A DNA stretch of 64,000 nt from Loxodes magnus (Eukaryota > Ciliophora > Karyorelictea > Loxodida > Loxodidae). The position numbers were made by a program, and so were the translations under genes. Shown here in pieces: positions 36,801 to 49,639 of this stretch (within the stretch, counting starts at the first letter, position 1; each line of letters starts with the position of its first letter). The stretch is taken from assembly GCA_946699065.1 (NCBI GenBank), contig CAMPDV010001185.1, forward strand, positions 62,001 through 126,000, in the 5' to 3' direction. The notes below the pieces were generated by a model, which was given only the letters and a program-made list of their open reading frames with translations, did no database searches and was not told the origin of the DNA.

Positions 36801-37600
36801 TTTACTTTTCTTCTTCACTATTAAAACTAACTACTCTTTATAACTCATATCTAAGCTCAAGACAAACTTAAAAACTAAATAATAACTCTTCTACCTTACT
36901 TTTCTTCTTCACTTTTAAAACTTACTACTCTTTATAACTCTCATCTAAGCTCAAGACAAACTTAAAAAAATAATAACTCTTCTTCTTTACTTTTCTTCTT
37001 CACTTTTAAAACTTACTACTCTTTTTAACTCATATCTAAGCTCAAGACAAACTTAAAAAATAATAATTACTCTTCTACCTTACTTTTCTTCTTCACTTTT
37101 AAAACTTAATACTCTTTATAACTCATATCTAAGTTCAAGACAAACTTAAAAACAAAATAATTACTCTTCTTTTTTACTTTTCTTCTTCACTTTTAAAACT
37201 AAATACTCTTTATAACTCATATCTAAGCTCAAGACAAACTTAAAAACAAAAATTACTCTTCTTCTTTACTTTTCTTCTTCACTTTTAAAACTTACTACTC
37301 TTTATAACTCATATCTAAGCTCAAGACAAACTTAAAAACAAAATAATTACTCTTCTACCTTACTTTTCTTCTTCACTTTTAAAACTTACTACTCTTTATA
37401 ACTCATATCTAAGCTCAAGACAAACTTAAAAAAATAATAACTTTTCTTCTTTACTTTTCTTCTTCACTATTAAAACTAACTACTCTTTATAACTCATATC
37501 TAAGCTCAAGACAAACTTAAAAAACTAAAATTACTCTTCTTTTCTTACTTTTCTTCTTCACTTTTAAAACTTACTACTCTTTATAACTCTCATCTAAGCT
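30900..37600 (-). repeat. 24- to 26-monomer higher-order repeat, offsets 2,233, 2,320 and 2,415 bp
   Basis: Two independent marker series define about three copies. The loss-of-C variant TCAAGAAAAACTT occurs at 31,192, 33,512 and 35,745 (spacings 2,320 and 2,233). A TTAATACTC monomer followed by CTAAGTTCAAG occurs at 32,481, 34,714 and 37,129 (spacings 2,233 and 2,415). TTAAAAAGTAATAATTAC at about 32,404 and 34,637 also gives 2,233. Upstream, around 31,561, the offset is 2,415 to 33,976. It drops to 2,233 where the later copy lacks two monomers. The unit grows and shrinks by whole monomers (steps of about 90-95 bp), as unequal exchange predicts. Confidence 0.85.
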
Positions 37601-40429
37601 CAAGACAAACTTAAAAAAATAATAACTCTTCTTCTTTACTTTTCTTCTTCACTTTTAAAACTTACTACTCTTTATAACTCATATCTAAGCTCAAGACAAA
37701 CTTAAAAACAAAATAATTACTCTTCTTTTCTTACTTTTCTTCTTCACTTTTAAAACTTACTACTCTTTATAACTCATATCTAAGCTCAAGACAAACTTAA
37801 AAACAAAATAATAACTCTTCTTTTTTACTTTTCTTCTTCACTTTTAAAACTTACTACTCTTTTTAACTCATATCTAAGCTCAAGACAAACTTAAAAACAA
37901 AATAATAACTCTTCTTTTTTACTTTTCTTCTTCACTTTTAAAACTTACTACTCTTTTTAACTCATATCTAAGCTCAAGACAAACTTAAAAACAAAATAAT
38001 TACTCTTCTTTTTTACTTTTCTTCTTCACTTTTAAAACTTACTACTCTTTATAACTCTCATCTAAGCTCAAGACAAACTTAAAAACTAAATAATAACTCT
38101 TCTTCTTTACTTTTCTTCTTCACTTTTAAAACTAAATACTCTTTATAACTCATATCTAAGCTCAAGACAAACTTAAAAACAAAATAATTACTCTTCTACC
38201 TTACTTTTCTTCTTCACTTTTAAAACTTACTACTCTTTATAACTCATATCTAAGCTCAAGACAAACTTAAAAAACTAATAACTCTTCTTCTTTACTTTTC
38301 TTCTTCACTTTTAAAACTTACTACTCTTTATAACTCATATCTAAGCTCAAGACAAACTTAAAAAAATAATAACTCTTCTACCTTACTTTTCTTCTTCACT
38401 TTTAAAACTTACTACTCTTTTTAACTCATATCTAAGCTCAAGACAAACTTAAAAACAAAATAATTACTCTTCTACCTTACTTTTCTTCTTCACTTTTAAA
38501 ACTTACTACTCTTTATAACTCATATCTAAGCTCAAGACAAACTTAAAAAAATAATAACTCTTCTTTTTTACTTTTCTTCTTCACTTTTAAAACTTACTAC
38601 TCTTTTTAACTCATATCTAAGCTCAAGACAAACTTAAAAGCAAAATAATTACTCTTCTTTTCTTACTTTTCTTCTTCACTTTTAAAACTTACTACTCTTT
38701 ATAACTCATATCTAAGCTCAAGACAAACTTAAAAACAAAATAATTACTCTTCTACCTTACTTTTCTTCTTCACTTTTAAAACTTACTACTCTTTATAACT
38801 CATATCTAAGCTCAAGACAAACTTAAAAAAATAATAACTCTTCTTCTTTACTTTTCTTCTTCACTTTTAAAACTTACTACTCTTTATAACTCATATCTAA
38901 GCTCAAGACAAACTTAAAAACAAAATAATTACTCTTCTACCTTACTTTTCTTCTTCACTTTTAAAACTAAATACTCTTTATAACTCATATCTAAGCTCAA
39001 GACAAACTTAAAAAAATAATAACTCTTCTTCTTTACTTTTCTTCTTCACTATTAAAACTAACTACTCTTTATAACTCATATCTAAGCTCAAGACAAACTT
39101 AAAAAACTAAAATTACTCTTCTTTTCTTACTTTTCTTCTTCACTTTTAAAACTTACTACTCTTTATAACTCATATCTAAGCTCAAGACAAACTTAAAAAA
39201 ATAATAACTCTTCTTCTTTACTTTTCTTCTTCACTTTTAAAACTTAATACTCTTTATAACTCATATCTAAGCTCAAGACAAACTTAAAAACTAAATAATA
39301 ACTCTTCTTCTTTACTTTTCTTCTTCACTTTTAAAACTAAATACTCTTTATAACTCATATCTAAGCTCAAGACAAACTTAAAAAAATAATAACTCTTCTT
39401 TTTTACTTTTCTTCTTCACTTTTAAAACTTACTACTCTTTATAACTCATATCTAAGCTCAAGACAAACTTAAAAACAAAATAATTACTCTTCTACCTTAC
39501 TTTTCTTCTTCACTTTTAAAACTTAATACTCTTTATAACTCATATCTAAGCTCAAGACAAACTTAAAAACTAAATAATAACTCTTCTTCTTTACTTTTCT
39601 TCTTCACTTTTAAAACTAAATACTCTTTATAACTCATATCTAAGCTCAAGACAAACTTAAAAACAAAATAATAACTCTTCTTTTTTACTTTTCTTCTTCA
39701 CTTTTAAAACTTACTACTCTTTTTAACTCATATCTAAGCTCAAGACAAACTTAAAAACAAAATAATTACTCTTCTACCTTACTTTTCTTCTTCACTTTTA
39801 AAACTTAATACTCTTTATAACTCATATCTAAGCTCAAGACAAACTTAAAAACTAAATAATAACTCTTCTTCTTTACTTTTCTTCTTCACTTTTAAAACTA
39901 AATACTCTTTATAACTCATATCTAAGCTCAAGACAAACTTAAAAAAATAATAACTCTTCTTTTTTACTTTTCTTCTTCACTTTTAAAACTTACTACTCTT
40001 TATAACTCTCATCTAAGCTCAAGACAAACTTAAAAAAATAATAACTCTTCTTCTTTACTTTTCTTCTTCACTTTTAAAACTAACTACTCTTTATAACTCA
40101 TATCTAAGTTCAAGACAAACTTAAAAAACTAAAATTACTCTTCTTTTCTTACTTTTCTTCTTCACTTTTAAAACTTACTACTCTTTATAACTCTCATCTA
40201 AGCTCAAGACAAACTTAAAAAAATAATAACTCTTCTTCTTTACTTTTCTTCTTCACTTTTAAAACTAACTACTCTTTATAACTCATATCTAAGTTCAAGA
40301 CAAACTTAAAAAACTAAAATTACTCTTCTTTTCTTACTTTTCTTCTTCACTTTTAAAACTTACTACTCTTTATAACTCTCATCTAAGCTCAAGACAAACT
40401 TAAAAAAATAATAACTCTTCTTCTTTACT

Positions 40430-42885
40430 TTTCTTCTTCACTTTTAAAACTAAATACTCTTTATAACTCATATCTAAGCTCAAGACAAACTTAAAAGCAA
40501 AATAATTACTCTTCTACCTTACTTTTCTTCTTCACTTTTAAAACTTACTACTCTTTATAACTCATATCTAAGCTCAAGACAAACTTAAAAAAATAATAAC
40601 TCTTCTTCTTTACTTTTCTTCTTCACTTTTAAAACTAAATACTCTTTATAACTCATATCTAAGTTCAAGACAAACTTAAAAAACTAAAATTACTCTTCTT
40701 TTCTTACTTTTCTTCTTCACTTTTAAAACTTACTACTCTTTATAACTCTCATCTAAGCTCAAGACAAACTTAAAAAAATAATAACTCTTCTTCTTTACTT
40801 TTCTTCTTCACTTTTAAAACTAAATACTCTTTATAACTCATATCTAAGCTCAAGACAAACTTAAAAAACTAAAATTACTCTTCTTTTCTTACTTTTCTTC
40901 TTCACTTTTAAAACTTACTACTCTTTATAACTCTCATCTAAGCTCAAGACAAACTTAAAAAAATAATAACTCTTCTTCTTTACTTTTCTTCTTCACTTTT
41001 AAAACTAAATACTCTTTATAACTCATATCTAAGCTCAAGACAAACTTAAAAACAAAATAATAACTCTTCTTTTTTACTTTTCTTCTTCACTTTTAAAACT
41101 TACTACTCTTTATAACTCTCATCTAAGCTCAAGACAAACTTAAAAAAATAATAACTCTTCTTCTTTACTTTTCTTCTTCACTTTTAAAACTAAATACTCT
41201 TTATAACTCATATCTAAGTTCAAGACAAACTTAAAAACAAAATAATTACTCTTCTTTTCTTACTTTTCTTCTTCACTTTTAAAACTTACTACTCTTTATA
41301 ACTCTCATCTAAGCTCAAGACAAACTTAAAAACAAAAATTACTCTTCTTCTTTACTTTTCTTCTTCACTTTTAAAACTAAATACTCTTTATAACTCATAT
41401 CTAAGCTCAAGACAAACTTAAAAACTAAATAATAACTCTTCTTTTTTACTTTTCTTCTTCACTTTTAAAACTTACTACTCTTTTTAACTCATATCTAAGC
41501 TCAAGACAAACTTAAAAAACTAAAATTACTCTTCTTTTCTTACTTTTCTTCTTCACTTTTAAAACTTAATACTCTTTATAACTCATATCTAAGCTCAAGA
41601 CAAACTTAAAAACTAAATAATAACTCTTCTTCTTTACTTTTCTTCTTCACTTTTAAAACTAAATACTCTTTATAACTCATATCTAAGCTCAAGACAAACT
41701 TAAAAACTAAATAATAACTCTTCTTTTTTACTTTTCTTCTTCACTTTTAAAACTAAATACTCTTTATAACTCATATCTAAGCTCAAGACAAACTTAAAAG
41801 CAAAATAATTACTCTTCTACCTTACTTTTCTTCTTCACTTTTAAAACTTACTACTCTTTATAACTCATATCTAAGCTCAAGACAAACTTAAAAAAATAAT
41901 AACTCTTCTTCTTTACTTTTCTTCTTCACTTTTAAAACTAAATACTCTTTATAACTCATATCTAAGTTCAAGACAAACTTAAAAAACTAAAATTACTCTT
42001 CTTTTCTTACTTTTCTTCTTCACTTTTAAAACTTACTACTCTTTATAACTCTCATCTAAGCTCAAGACAAACTTAAAAAAATAATAACTCTTCTTCTTTA
42101 CTTTTCTTCTTCACTTTTAAAACTAAATACTCTTTATAACTCATATCTAAGCTCAAGACAAACTTAAAAAACTAAAATTACTCTTCTTTTCTTACTTTTC
42201 TTCTTCACTTTTAAAACTTACTACTCTTTATAACTCTCATCTAAGCTCAAGACAAACTTAAAAAAATAATAACTCTTCTTCTTTACTTTTCTTCTTCACT
42301 TTTAAAACTAAATACTCTTTATAACTCATATCTAAGCTCAAGACAAACTTAAAAACAAAATAATAACTCTTCTTTTTTACTTTTCTTCTTCACTTTTAAA
42401 ACTTACTACTCTTTATAACTCTCATCTAAGCTCAAGACAAACTTAAAAAAATAATAACTCTTCTTCTTTACTTTTCTTCTTCACTTTTAAAACTAAATAC
42501 TCTTTATAACTCATATCTAAGTTCAAGACAAACTTAAAAACAAAATAATTACTCTTCTTTTCTTACTTTTCTTCTTCACTTTTAAAACTTACTACTCTTT
42601 ATAACTCTCATCTAAGCTCAAGACAAACTTAAAAACAAAAATTACTCTTCTTCTTTACTTTTCTTCTTCACTTTTAAAACTAAATACTCTTTATAACTCA
42701 TATCTAAGCTCAAGACAAACTTAAAAACTAAATAATAACTCTTCTTTTTTACTTTTCTTCTTCACTTTTAAAACTTACTACTCTTTTTAACTCATATCTA
42801 AGCTCAAGACAAACTTAAAAAACTAAAATTACTCTTCTTTTCTTACTTTTCTTCTTCACTTTTAAAACTTAATACTCTTTATAAC
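40430..42885 (-). repeat. Nested 14-monomer duplication, offset 1,303 bp
   Basis: The block at about 40,430-41,580 recurs at about 41,733-42,885. The AAAAGCAAAA marker G is at 40,497 and 41,800. The TTCAAGACAAAC monomer near 41,221 pairs with 42,524, and the TTACTACTCTTTTTAACTC monomer near 41,470 pairs with 42,773, all offset 1,303. The block ends where one copy has CTCATATC and the other CTCTCATC. It lies inside the first copy of the 6.6-kb duplication and beyond. The counterpart region after 48,170 lacks the 41,800-type marker. The nested duplication may therefore be younger, or its counterpart may have been lost. Confidence 0.82.
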
Positions 42886-43790
42886 TCTCATCTAAGCTCA
42901 AGACAAACTTAAAAACAAAAATTACTCTTCTTCTTTACTTTTCTTCTTCACTTTTAAAACTAAATACTCTTTATAACTCATATCTAAGCTCAAGACAAAC
43001 TTAAAAACTAAATAATAACTCTTCTTTTTTACTTTTCTTCTTCACTTTTAAAACTTACTACTCTTTTTAACTCATATCTAAGCTCAAGACAAACTTAAAA
43101 ACAAAAATTACTCTTCTTCTTTACTTTTCTTCTTCACTTTTAAAACTAAATACTCTTTATAACTCATATCTAAGCTCAAGACAAACTTAAAAACTAAATA
43201 ATAACTCTTCTTTTTTACTTTTCTTCTTCACTTTTAAAACTTACTACTCTTTTTAACTCATATCTAAGCTCAAGACAAACTTAAAAAACTAAAATTACTC
43301 TTCTTTTCTTACTTTTCTTCTTCACTTTTAAAACTTAATACTCTTTATAACTCATATCTAAGCTCAAGACAAACTTAAAAACTAAATAATAACTCTTCTT
43401 CTTTACTTTTCTTCTTCACTTTTAAAACTAAATACTCTTTATAACTCATATCTAAGCTCAAGACAAACTTAAAAAACTAAAATTACTCTTCTTTTCTTAC
43501 TTTTCTTCTTCACTTTTAAAACTTAATACTCTTTATAACTCTCATCTAAGCTCAAGACAAACTTAAAAACAAAAATTACTCTTCTTCTTTACTTTTCTTC
43601 TTCACTTTTAAAACTAAATACTCTTTATAACTCATATCTAAGCTCAAGACAAACTTAAAAACTAAATAATAACTCTTCTTTTTTACTTTTCTTCTTCACT
43701 TTTAAAACTTACTACTCTTTTTAACTCATATCTAAGCTCAAGACAAACTTAAAAACAAAAATTACTCTTCTTCTTTACTTTTCTTCTTCA
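42620..43790 (-). repeat. Short irregular higher-order repeat of 2-3 monomers
   Basis: The AAAAACAAAAATTACTC monomer recurs at 42,631, 42,911, 43,097, 43,565 and 43,751 (spacings 280, 186, 468 and 186, that is 3, 2, 5 and 2 monomers). It alternates with CTAAATAATAACTC monomers and with CTAAAATTACTC monomers. This short-range cycling fills part of the gap between the two 6.6-kb duplication copies. Confidence 0.7.
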
Positions 43791-46700
43791 CTTTTAAAAC
43801 TTAATACTCTTTATAACTCATATCTAAGCTCAAGACAAACTTAAAAACTAAATAATAACTCTTCTTCTTTACTTTTCTTCTTCACTTTTAAAACTAAATA
43901 CTCTTTATAACTCATATCTAAGCTCAAGACAAACTTAAAAACAAAATAATAACTCTTCTTTTTTACTTTTCTTCTTCACTTTTAAAACTTACTACTCTTT
44001 TTAACTCATATCTAAGCTCAAGACAAACTTAAAAACAAAATAATTACTCTTCTACCTTACTTTTCTTCTTCACTTTTAAAACTTAATACTCTTTATAACT
44101 CATATCTAAGCTCAAGACAAACTTAAAAACTAAATAATAACTCTTCTTCTTTACTTTTCTTCTTCACTTTTAAAACTAAATACTCTTTATAACTCATATC
44201 TAAGCTCAAGACAAACTTAAAAAAATAATAACTCTTCTTTTTTACTTTTCTTCTTCACTTTTAAAACTTACTACTCTTTATAACTCTCATCTAAGCTCAA
44301 GACAAACTTAAAAAAATAATAACTCTTCTTCTTTACTTTTCTTCTTCACTTTTAAAACTAACTACTCTTTATAACTCATATCTAAGTTCAAGACAAACTT
44401 AAAAAACTAAAATTACTCTTCTTTTCTTACTTTTCTTCTTCACTTTTAAAACTTACTACTCTTTATAACTCTCATCTAAGCTCAAGACAAACTTAAAAAA
44501 ATAATAACTCTTCTTCTTTACTTTTCTTCTTCACTTTTAAAACTAACTACTCTTTATAACTCATATCTAAGTTCAAGACAAACTTAAAAAACTAAAATTA
44601 CTCTTCTTTTCTTACTTTTCTTCTTCACTTTTAAAACTTACTACTCTTTATAACTCTCATCTAAGCTCAAGACAAACTTAAAAAAATAATAACTCTTCTT
44701 CTTTACTTTTCTTCTTCACTTTTAAAACTAAATACTCTTTATAACTCATATCTAAGCTCAAGACAAACTTAAAAGCAAAATAATTACTCTTCTACCTTAC
44801 TTTTCTTCTTCACTTTTAAAACTTACTACTCTTTATAACTCATATCTAAGCTCAAGACAAACTTAAAAAAATAATAACTCTTCTTCTTTACTTTTCTTCT
44901 TCACTTTTAAAACTTACTACTCTTTATAACTCATATCTAAGCTCAAGACAAACTTAAAAAAATAATAACTCTTCTACCTTACTTTTCTTCTTCACTTTTA
45001 AAACTTACTACTCTTTTTAACTCATATCTAAGCTCAAGACAAACTTAAAAACAAAATAATTACTCTTCTACCTTACTTTTCTTCTTCACTTTTAAAACTT
45101 ACTACTCTTTATAACTCATATCTAAGCTCAAGACAAACTTAAAAAAATAATAACTCTTCTTTTTTACTTTTCTTCTTCACTTTTAAAACTTACTACTCTT
45201 TTTAACTCATATCTAAGCTCAAGACAAACTTAAAAGCAAAATAATTACTCTTCTTTTCTTACTTTTCTTCTTCACTTTTAAAACTTACTACTCTTTATAA
45301 CTCATATCTAAGCTCAAGACAAACTTAAAAACAAAATAATTACTCTTCTACCTTACTTTTCTTCTTCACTTTTAAAACTTACTACTCTTTATAACTCATA
45401 TCTAAGCTCAAGACAAACTTAAAAAAATAATAACTCTTCTTCTTTACTTTTCTTCTTCACTTTTAAAACTTACTACTCTTTATAACTCATATCTAAGCTC
45501 AAGACAAACTTAAAAACAAAATAATTACTCTTCTACCTTACTTTTCTTCTTCACTTTTAAAACTAAATACTCTTTATAACTCATATCTAAGCTCAAGACA
45601 AACTTAAAAAAATAATAACTCTTCTTCTTTACTTTTCTTCTTCACTATTAAAACTAACTACTCTTTATAACTCATATCTAAGCTCAAGACAAACTTAAAA
45701 AACTAAAATTACTCTTCTTTTCTTACTTTTCTTCTTCACTTTTAAAACTTACTACTCTTTATAACTCATATCTAAGCTCAAGACAAACTTAAAAAAATAA
45801 TAACTCTTCTTCTTTACTTTTCTTCTTCACTTTTAAAACTTAATACTCTTTATAACTCATATCTAAGCTCAAGACAAACTTAAAAACTAAATAATAACTC
45901 TTCTTCTTTACTTTTCTTCTTCACTTTTAAAACTAAATACTCTTTATAACTCATATCTAAGCTCAAGACAAACTTAAAAAAATAATAACTCTTCTTTTTT
46001 ACTTTTCTTCTTCACTTTTAAAACTTACTACTCTTTATAACTCATATCTAAGCTCAAGACAAACTTAAAAACAAAATAATTACTCTTCTACCTTACTTTT
46101 CTTCTTCACTTTTAAAACTTAATACTCTTTATAACTCATATCTAAGCTCAAGACAAACTTAAAAACTAAATAATAACTCTTCTTCTTTACTTTTCTTCTT
46201 CACTTTTAAAACTAAATACTCTTTATAACTCATATCTAAGCTCAAGACAAACTTAAAAACAAAATAATAACTCTTCTTTTTTACTTTTCTTCTTCACTTT
46301 TAAAACTTACTACTCTTTTTAACTCATATCTAAGCTCAAGACAAACTTAAAAACAAAATAATTACTCTTCTACCTTACTTTTCTTCTTCACTTTTAAAAC
46401 TTAATACTCTTTATAACTCATATCTAAGCTCAAGACAAACTTAAAAACTAAATAATAACTCTTCTTCTTTACTTTTCTTCTTCACTTTTAAAACTAAATA
46501 CTCTTTATAACTCATATCTAAGCTCAAGACAAACTTAAAAAAATAATAACTCTTCTTTTTTACTTTTCTTCTTCACTTTTAAAACTTACTACTCTTTATA
46601 ACTCTCATCTAAGCTCAAGACAAACTTAAAAAAATAATAACTCTTCTTCTTTACTTTTCTTCTTCACTTTTAAAACTAACTACTCTTTATAACTCATATC

Positions 46701-47221
46701 TAAGTTCAAGACAAACTTAAAAAACTAAAATTACTCTTCTTTTCTTACTTTTCTTCTTCACTTTTAAAACTTACTACTCTTTATAACTCTCATCTAAGCT
46801 CAAGACAAACTTAAAAAAATAATAACTCTTCTTCTTTACTTTTCTTCTTCACTTTTAAAACTAACTACTCTTTATAACTCATATCTAAGTTCAAGACAAA
46901 CTTAAAAAACTAAAATTACTCTTCTTTTCTTACTTTTCTTCTTCACTTTTAAAACTTACTACTCTTTATAACTCTCATCTAAGCTCAAGACAAACTTAAA
47001 AAAATAATAACTCTTCTTCTTTACTTTTCTTCTTCACTTTTAAAACTAAATACTCTTTATAACTCATATCTAAGCTCAAGACAAACTTAAAAGCAAAATA
47101 ATTACTCTTCTACCTTACTTTTCTTCTTCACTTTTAAAACTTACTACTCTTTATAACTCATATCTAAGCTCAAGACAAACTTAAAAAAATAATAACTCTT
47201 CTTCTTTACTTTTCTTCTTCA

Positions 47222-47249
47222 CTTTTAAAACTAAACTTTTAAAACTAAA
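47222..47249 (-). repeat. 14-bp internal tandem duplication within one monomer
   Basis: CTTTTAAAACTAAA occurs twice in tandem (47,222-47,235 and 47,236-47,249). The matching monomer in the first 6.6-kb copy, near 40,640, has one. This insertion alone shifts the duplication offset from 6,596 to 6,610. It therefore arose after that duplication, most simply by slippage. Confidence 0.88.
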
Positions 47250-49639
47250 TACTCTTTATAACTCATATCTAAGTTCAAGACAAACTTAAAAAACTAAAAT
47301 TACTCTTCTTTTCTTACTTTTCTTCTTCACTTTTAAAACTTACTACTCTTTATAACTCTCATCTAAGCTCAAGACAAACTTAAAAAAATAATAACTCTTC
47401 TTCTTTACTTTTCTTCTTCACTTTTAAAACTAAATACTCTTTATAACTCATATCTAAGCTCAAGACAAACTTAAAAAACTAAAATTACTCTTCTTTTCTT
47501 ACTTTTCTTCTTCACTTTTAAAACTTACTACTCTTTATAACTCTCATCTAAGCTCAAGACAAACTTAAAAAAATAATAACTCTTCTTCTTTACTTTTCTT
47601 CTTCACTTTTAAAACTAAATACTCTTTATAACTCATATCTAAGCTCAAGACAAACTTAAAAACAAAATAATAACTCTTCTTTTTTACTTTTCTTCTTCAC
47701 TTTTAAAACTTACTACTCTTTATAACTCTCATCTAAGCTCAAGACAAACTTAAAAAAATAATAACTCTTCTTCTTTACTTTTCTTCTTCACTTTTAAAAC
47801 TAAATACTCTTTATAACTCATATCTAAGTTCAAGACAAACTTAAAAACAAAATAATTACTCTTCTTTTCTTACTTTTCTTCTTCACTTTTAAAACTTACT
47901 ACTCTTTATAACTCTCATCTAAGCTCAAGACAAACTTAAAAACAAAAATTACTCTTCTTCTTTACTTTTCTTCTTCACTTTTAAAACTAAATACTCTTTA
48001 TAACTCATATCTAAGCTCAAGACAAACTTAAAAACTAAATAATAACTCTTCTTTTTTACTTTTCTTCTTCACTTTTAAAACTTACTACTCTTTTTAACTC
48101 ATATCTAAGCTCAAGACAAACTTAAAAAACTAAAATTACTCTTCTTTTCTTACTTTTCTTCTTCACTTTTAAAACTTACTACTCTTTATAACTCATATCT
48201 AAGCTCAAGACAAACTTAAAAAAATAATAACTCTTCTTCTTTACTTTTCTTCTTCACTTTTAAAACTAAATACTCTTTATAACTCATATCTAAGCTCAAG
48301 ACAAACTTAAAAACAAAATAACTCTTCTTTTTTACTTTTCTTCTTCACTTTTAAAACTTACTACTCTTTATAACTCTCATCTAAGCTCAAGACAAACTTA
48401 AAAAAATAATAACTCTTCTTCTTTACTTTTCTTCTTCACTTTTAAAACTAAATACTCTTTATAACTCATATCTAAGTTCAAGACAAACTTAAAAACAAAA
48501 TAATTACTCTTCTTTTTTACTTTTCTTCTTCACTTTTAAAACTTACTACTCTTTATAACTCTCATCTAAGCTCAAGACAAACTTAAAAAAATAATAACTC
48601 TTCTTCTTTACTTTTCTTCTTCACTTTTAAAACTAAATACTCTTTATAACTCTCATCTAAGCTCAAGACAAACTTAAAAAAATAATAACTCTTCTTCTTT
48701 ACTTTTCTTCTTCACTTTTAAAACTTACTACTCTTTATAACTCATATCTAAGCTCAAGACAAACTTAAAAACAAAAATTACTCTTCTTTTCTTACTTTTC
48801 TTCTTCACTTTTAAAACTTACTACTCTTTATAACTCATATCTAAGCTCAAGACAAACTTAAAAACTAAATAATAACTCTTCTTTTTTACTTTTCTTCTTC
48901 ACTTTTAAAACTTACTACTCTTTTTAACTCATATCTAAGCTCAAGACAAACTTAAAAACAAAATAATTACTCTTCTACCTTACTTTTCTTCTTCACTTTT
49001 AAAACTTAATACTCTTTATAACTCATATCTAAGCTCAAGACAAACTTAAAAAATAATAATTACTCTTCTTCTTGACTTTTCTTCTTCACTTTTAAAACTT
49101 ACTACTCTTTATAACTCATATCTAAGCTCAAGACAAACTTAAAAAAATAATAACTCTTCTTCTTTACTTTTCTTCTTCACTTTTAAAACTTACTACTCTT
49201 TTTAACTCATATCTAAGCTCAAGACAAACTTAAAAACAAAATAATTACTCTTCTTTTTTACTTTTCTTCTTCACTTTTAAAACTTACTACTCTTTATAAC
49301 TCTCATCTAAGCTCAAGACAAACTTAAAAAAATAATAACTCTTCTTCTTTACTTTTCTTCTTCACTTTTAAAACTAAATACTCTTTATAACTCATATCTA
49401 AGCTCAAGACAAACTTAAAAACAAAATAATTACTCTTCTACCTTACTTTTCTTCTTCACTTTTAAAACTTACTACTCTTTATAACTCATATCTAAGCTCA
49501 AGACAAACTTAAAAAAATAATAACTCTTCTTTTTTACTTTTCTTCTTCACTTTTAAAACTTACTACTCTTTATAACTCATATCTAAGCTCAAGACAAACT
49601 TAAAAACAAAATAATTACTCTTCTACCTTACTTTTCTTC

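Larger units (their letters stand above)
38020..48170 (-). repeat. Segmental duplication with offset 6,596-6,610 bp (about 71 monomers)
   Basis: Monomer order from about 38,020-41,560 is repeated at about 44,616-48,170. The rare variant CTTAAAAGCAAAATAATT has its G at 38,640 and 45,236, and at 40,497 and 47,093, both pairs offset by exactly 6,596. The offset becomes 6,610 after a 14-bp insertion in the second copy near 47,236. It is then confirmed by CTAAGTTCAAG in the CATATC context at 41,211 and 47,821. A further offset of 4,278 bp links about 39,300-40,640 to about 43,580-44,910 (G markers 40,497 and 44,775). The second copy is thus a mosaic at its start. Point differences are few. Confidence 0.85.
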
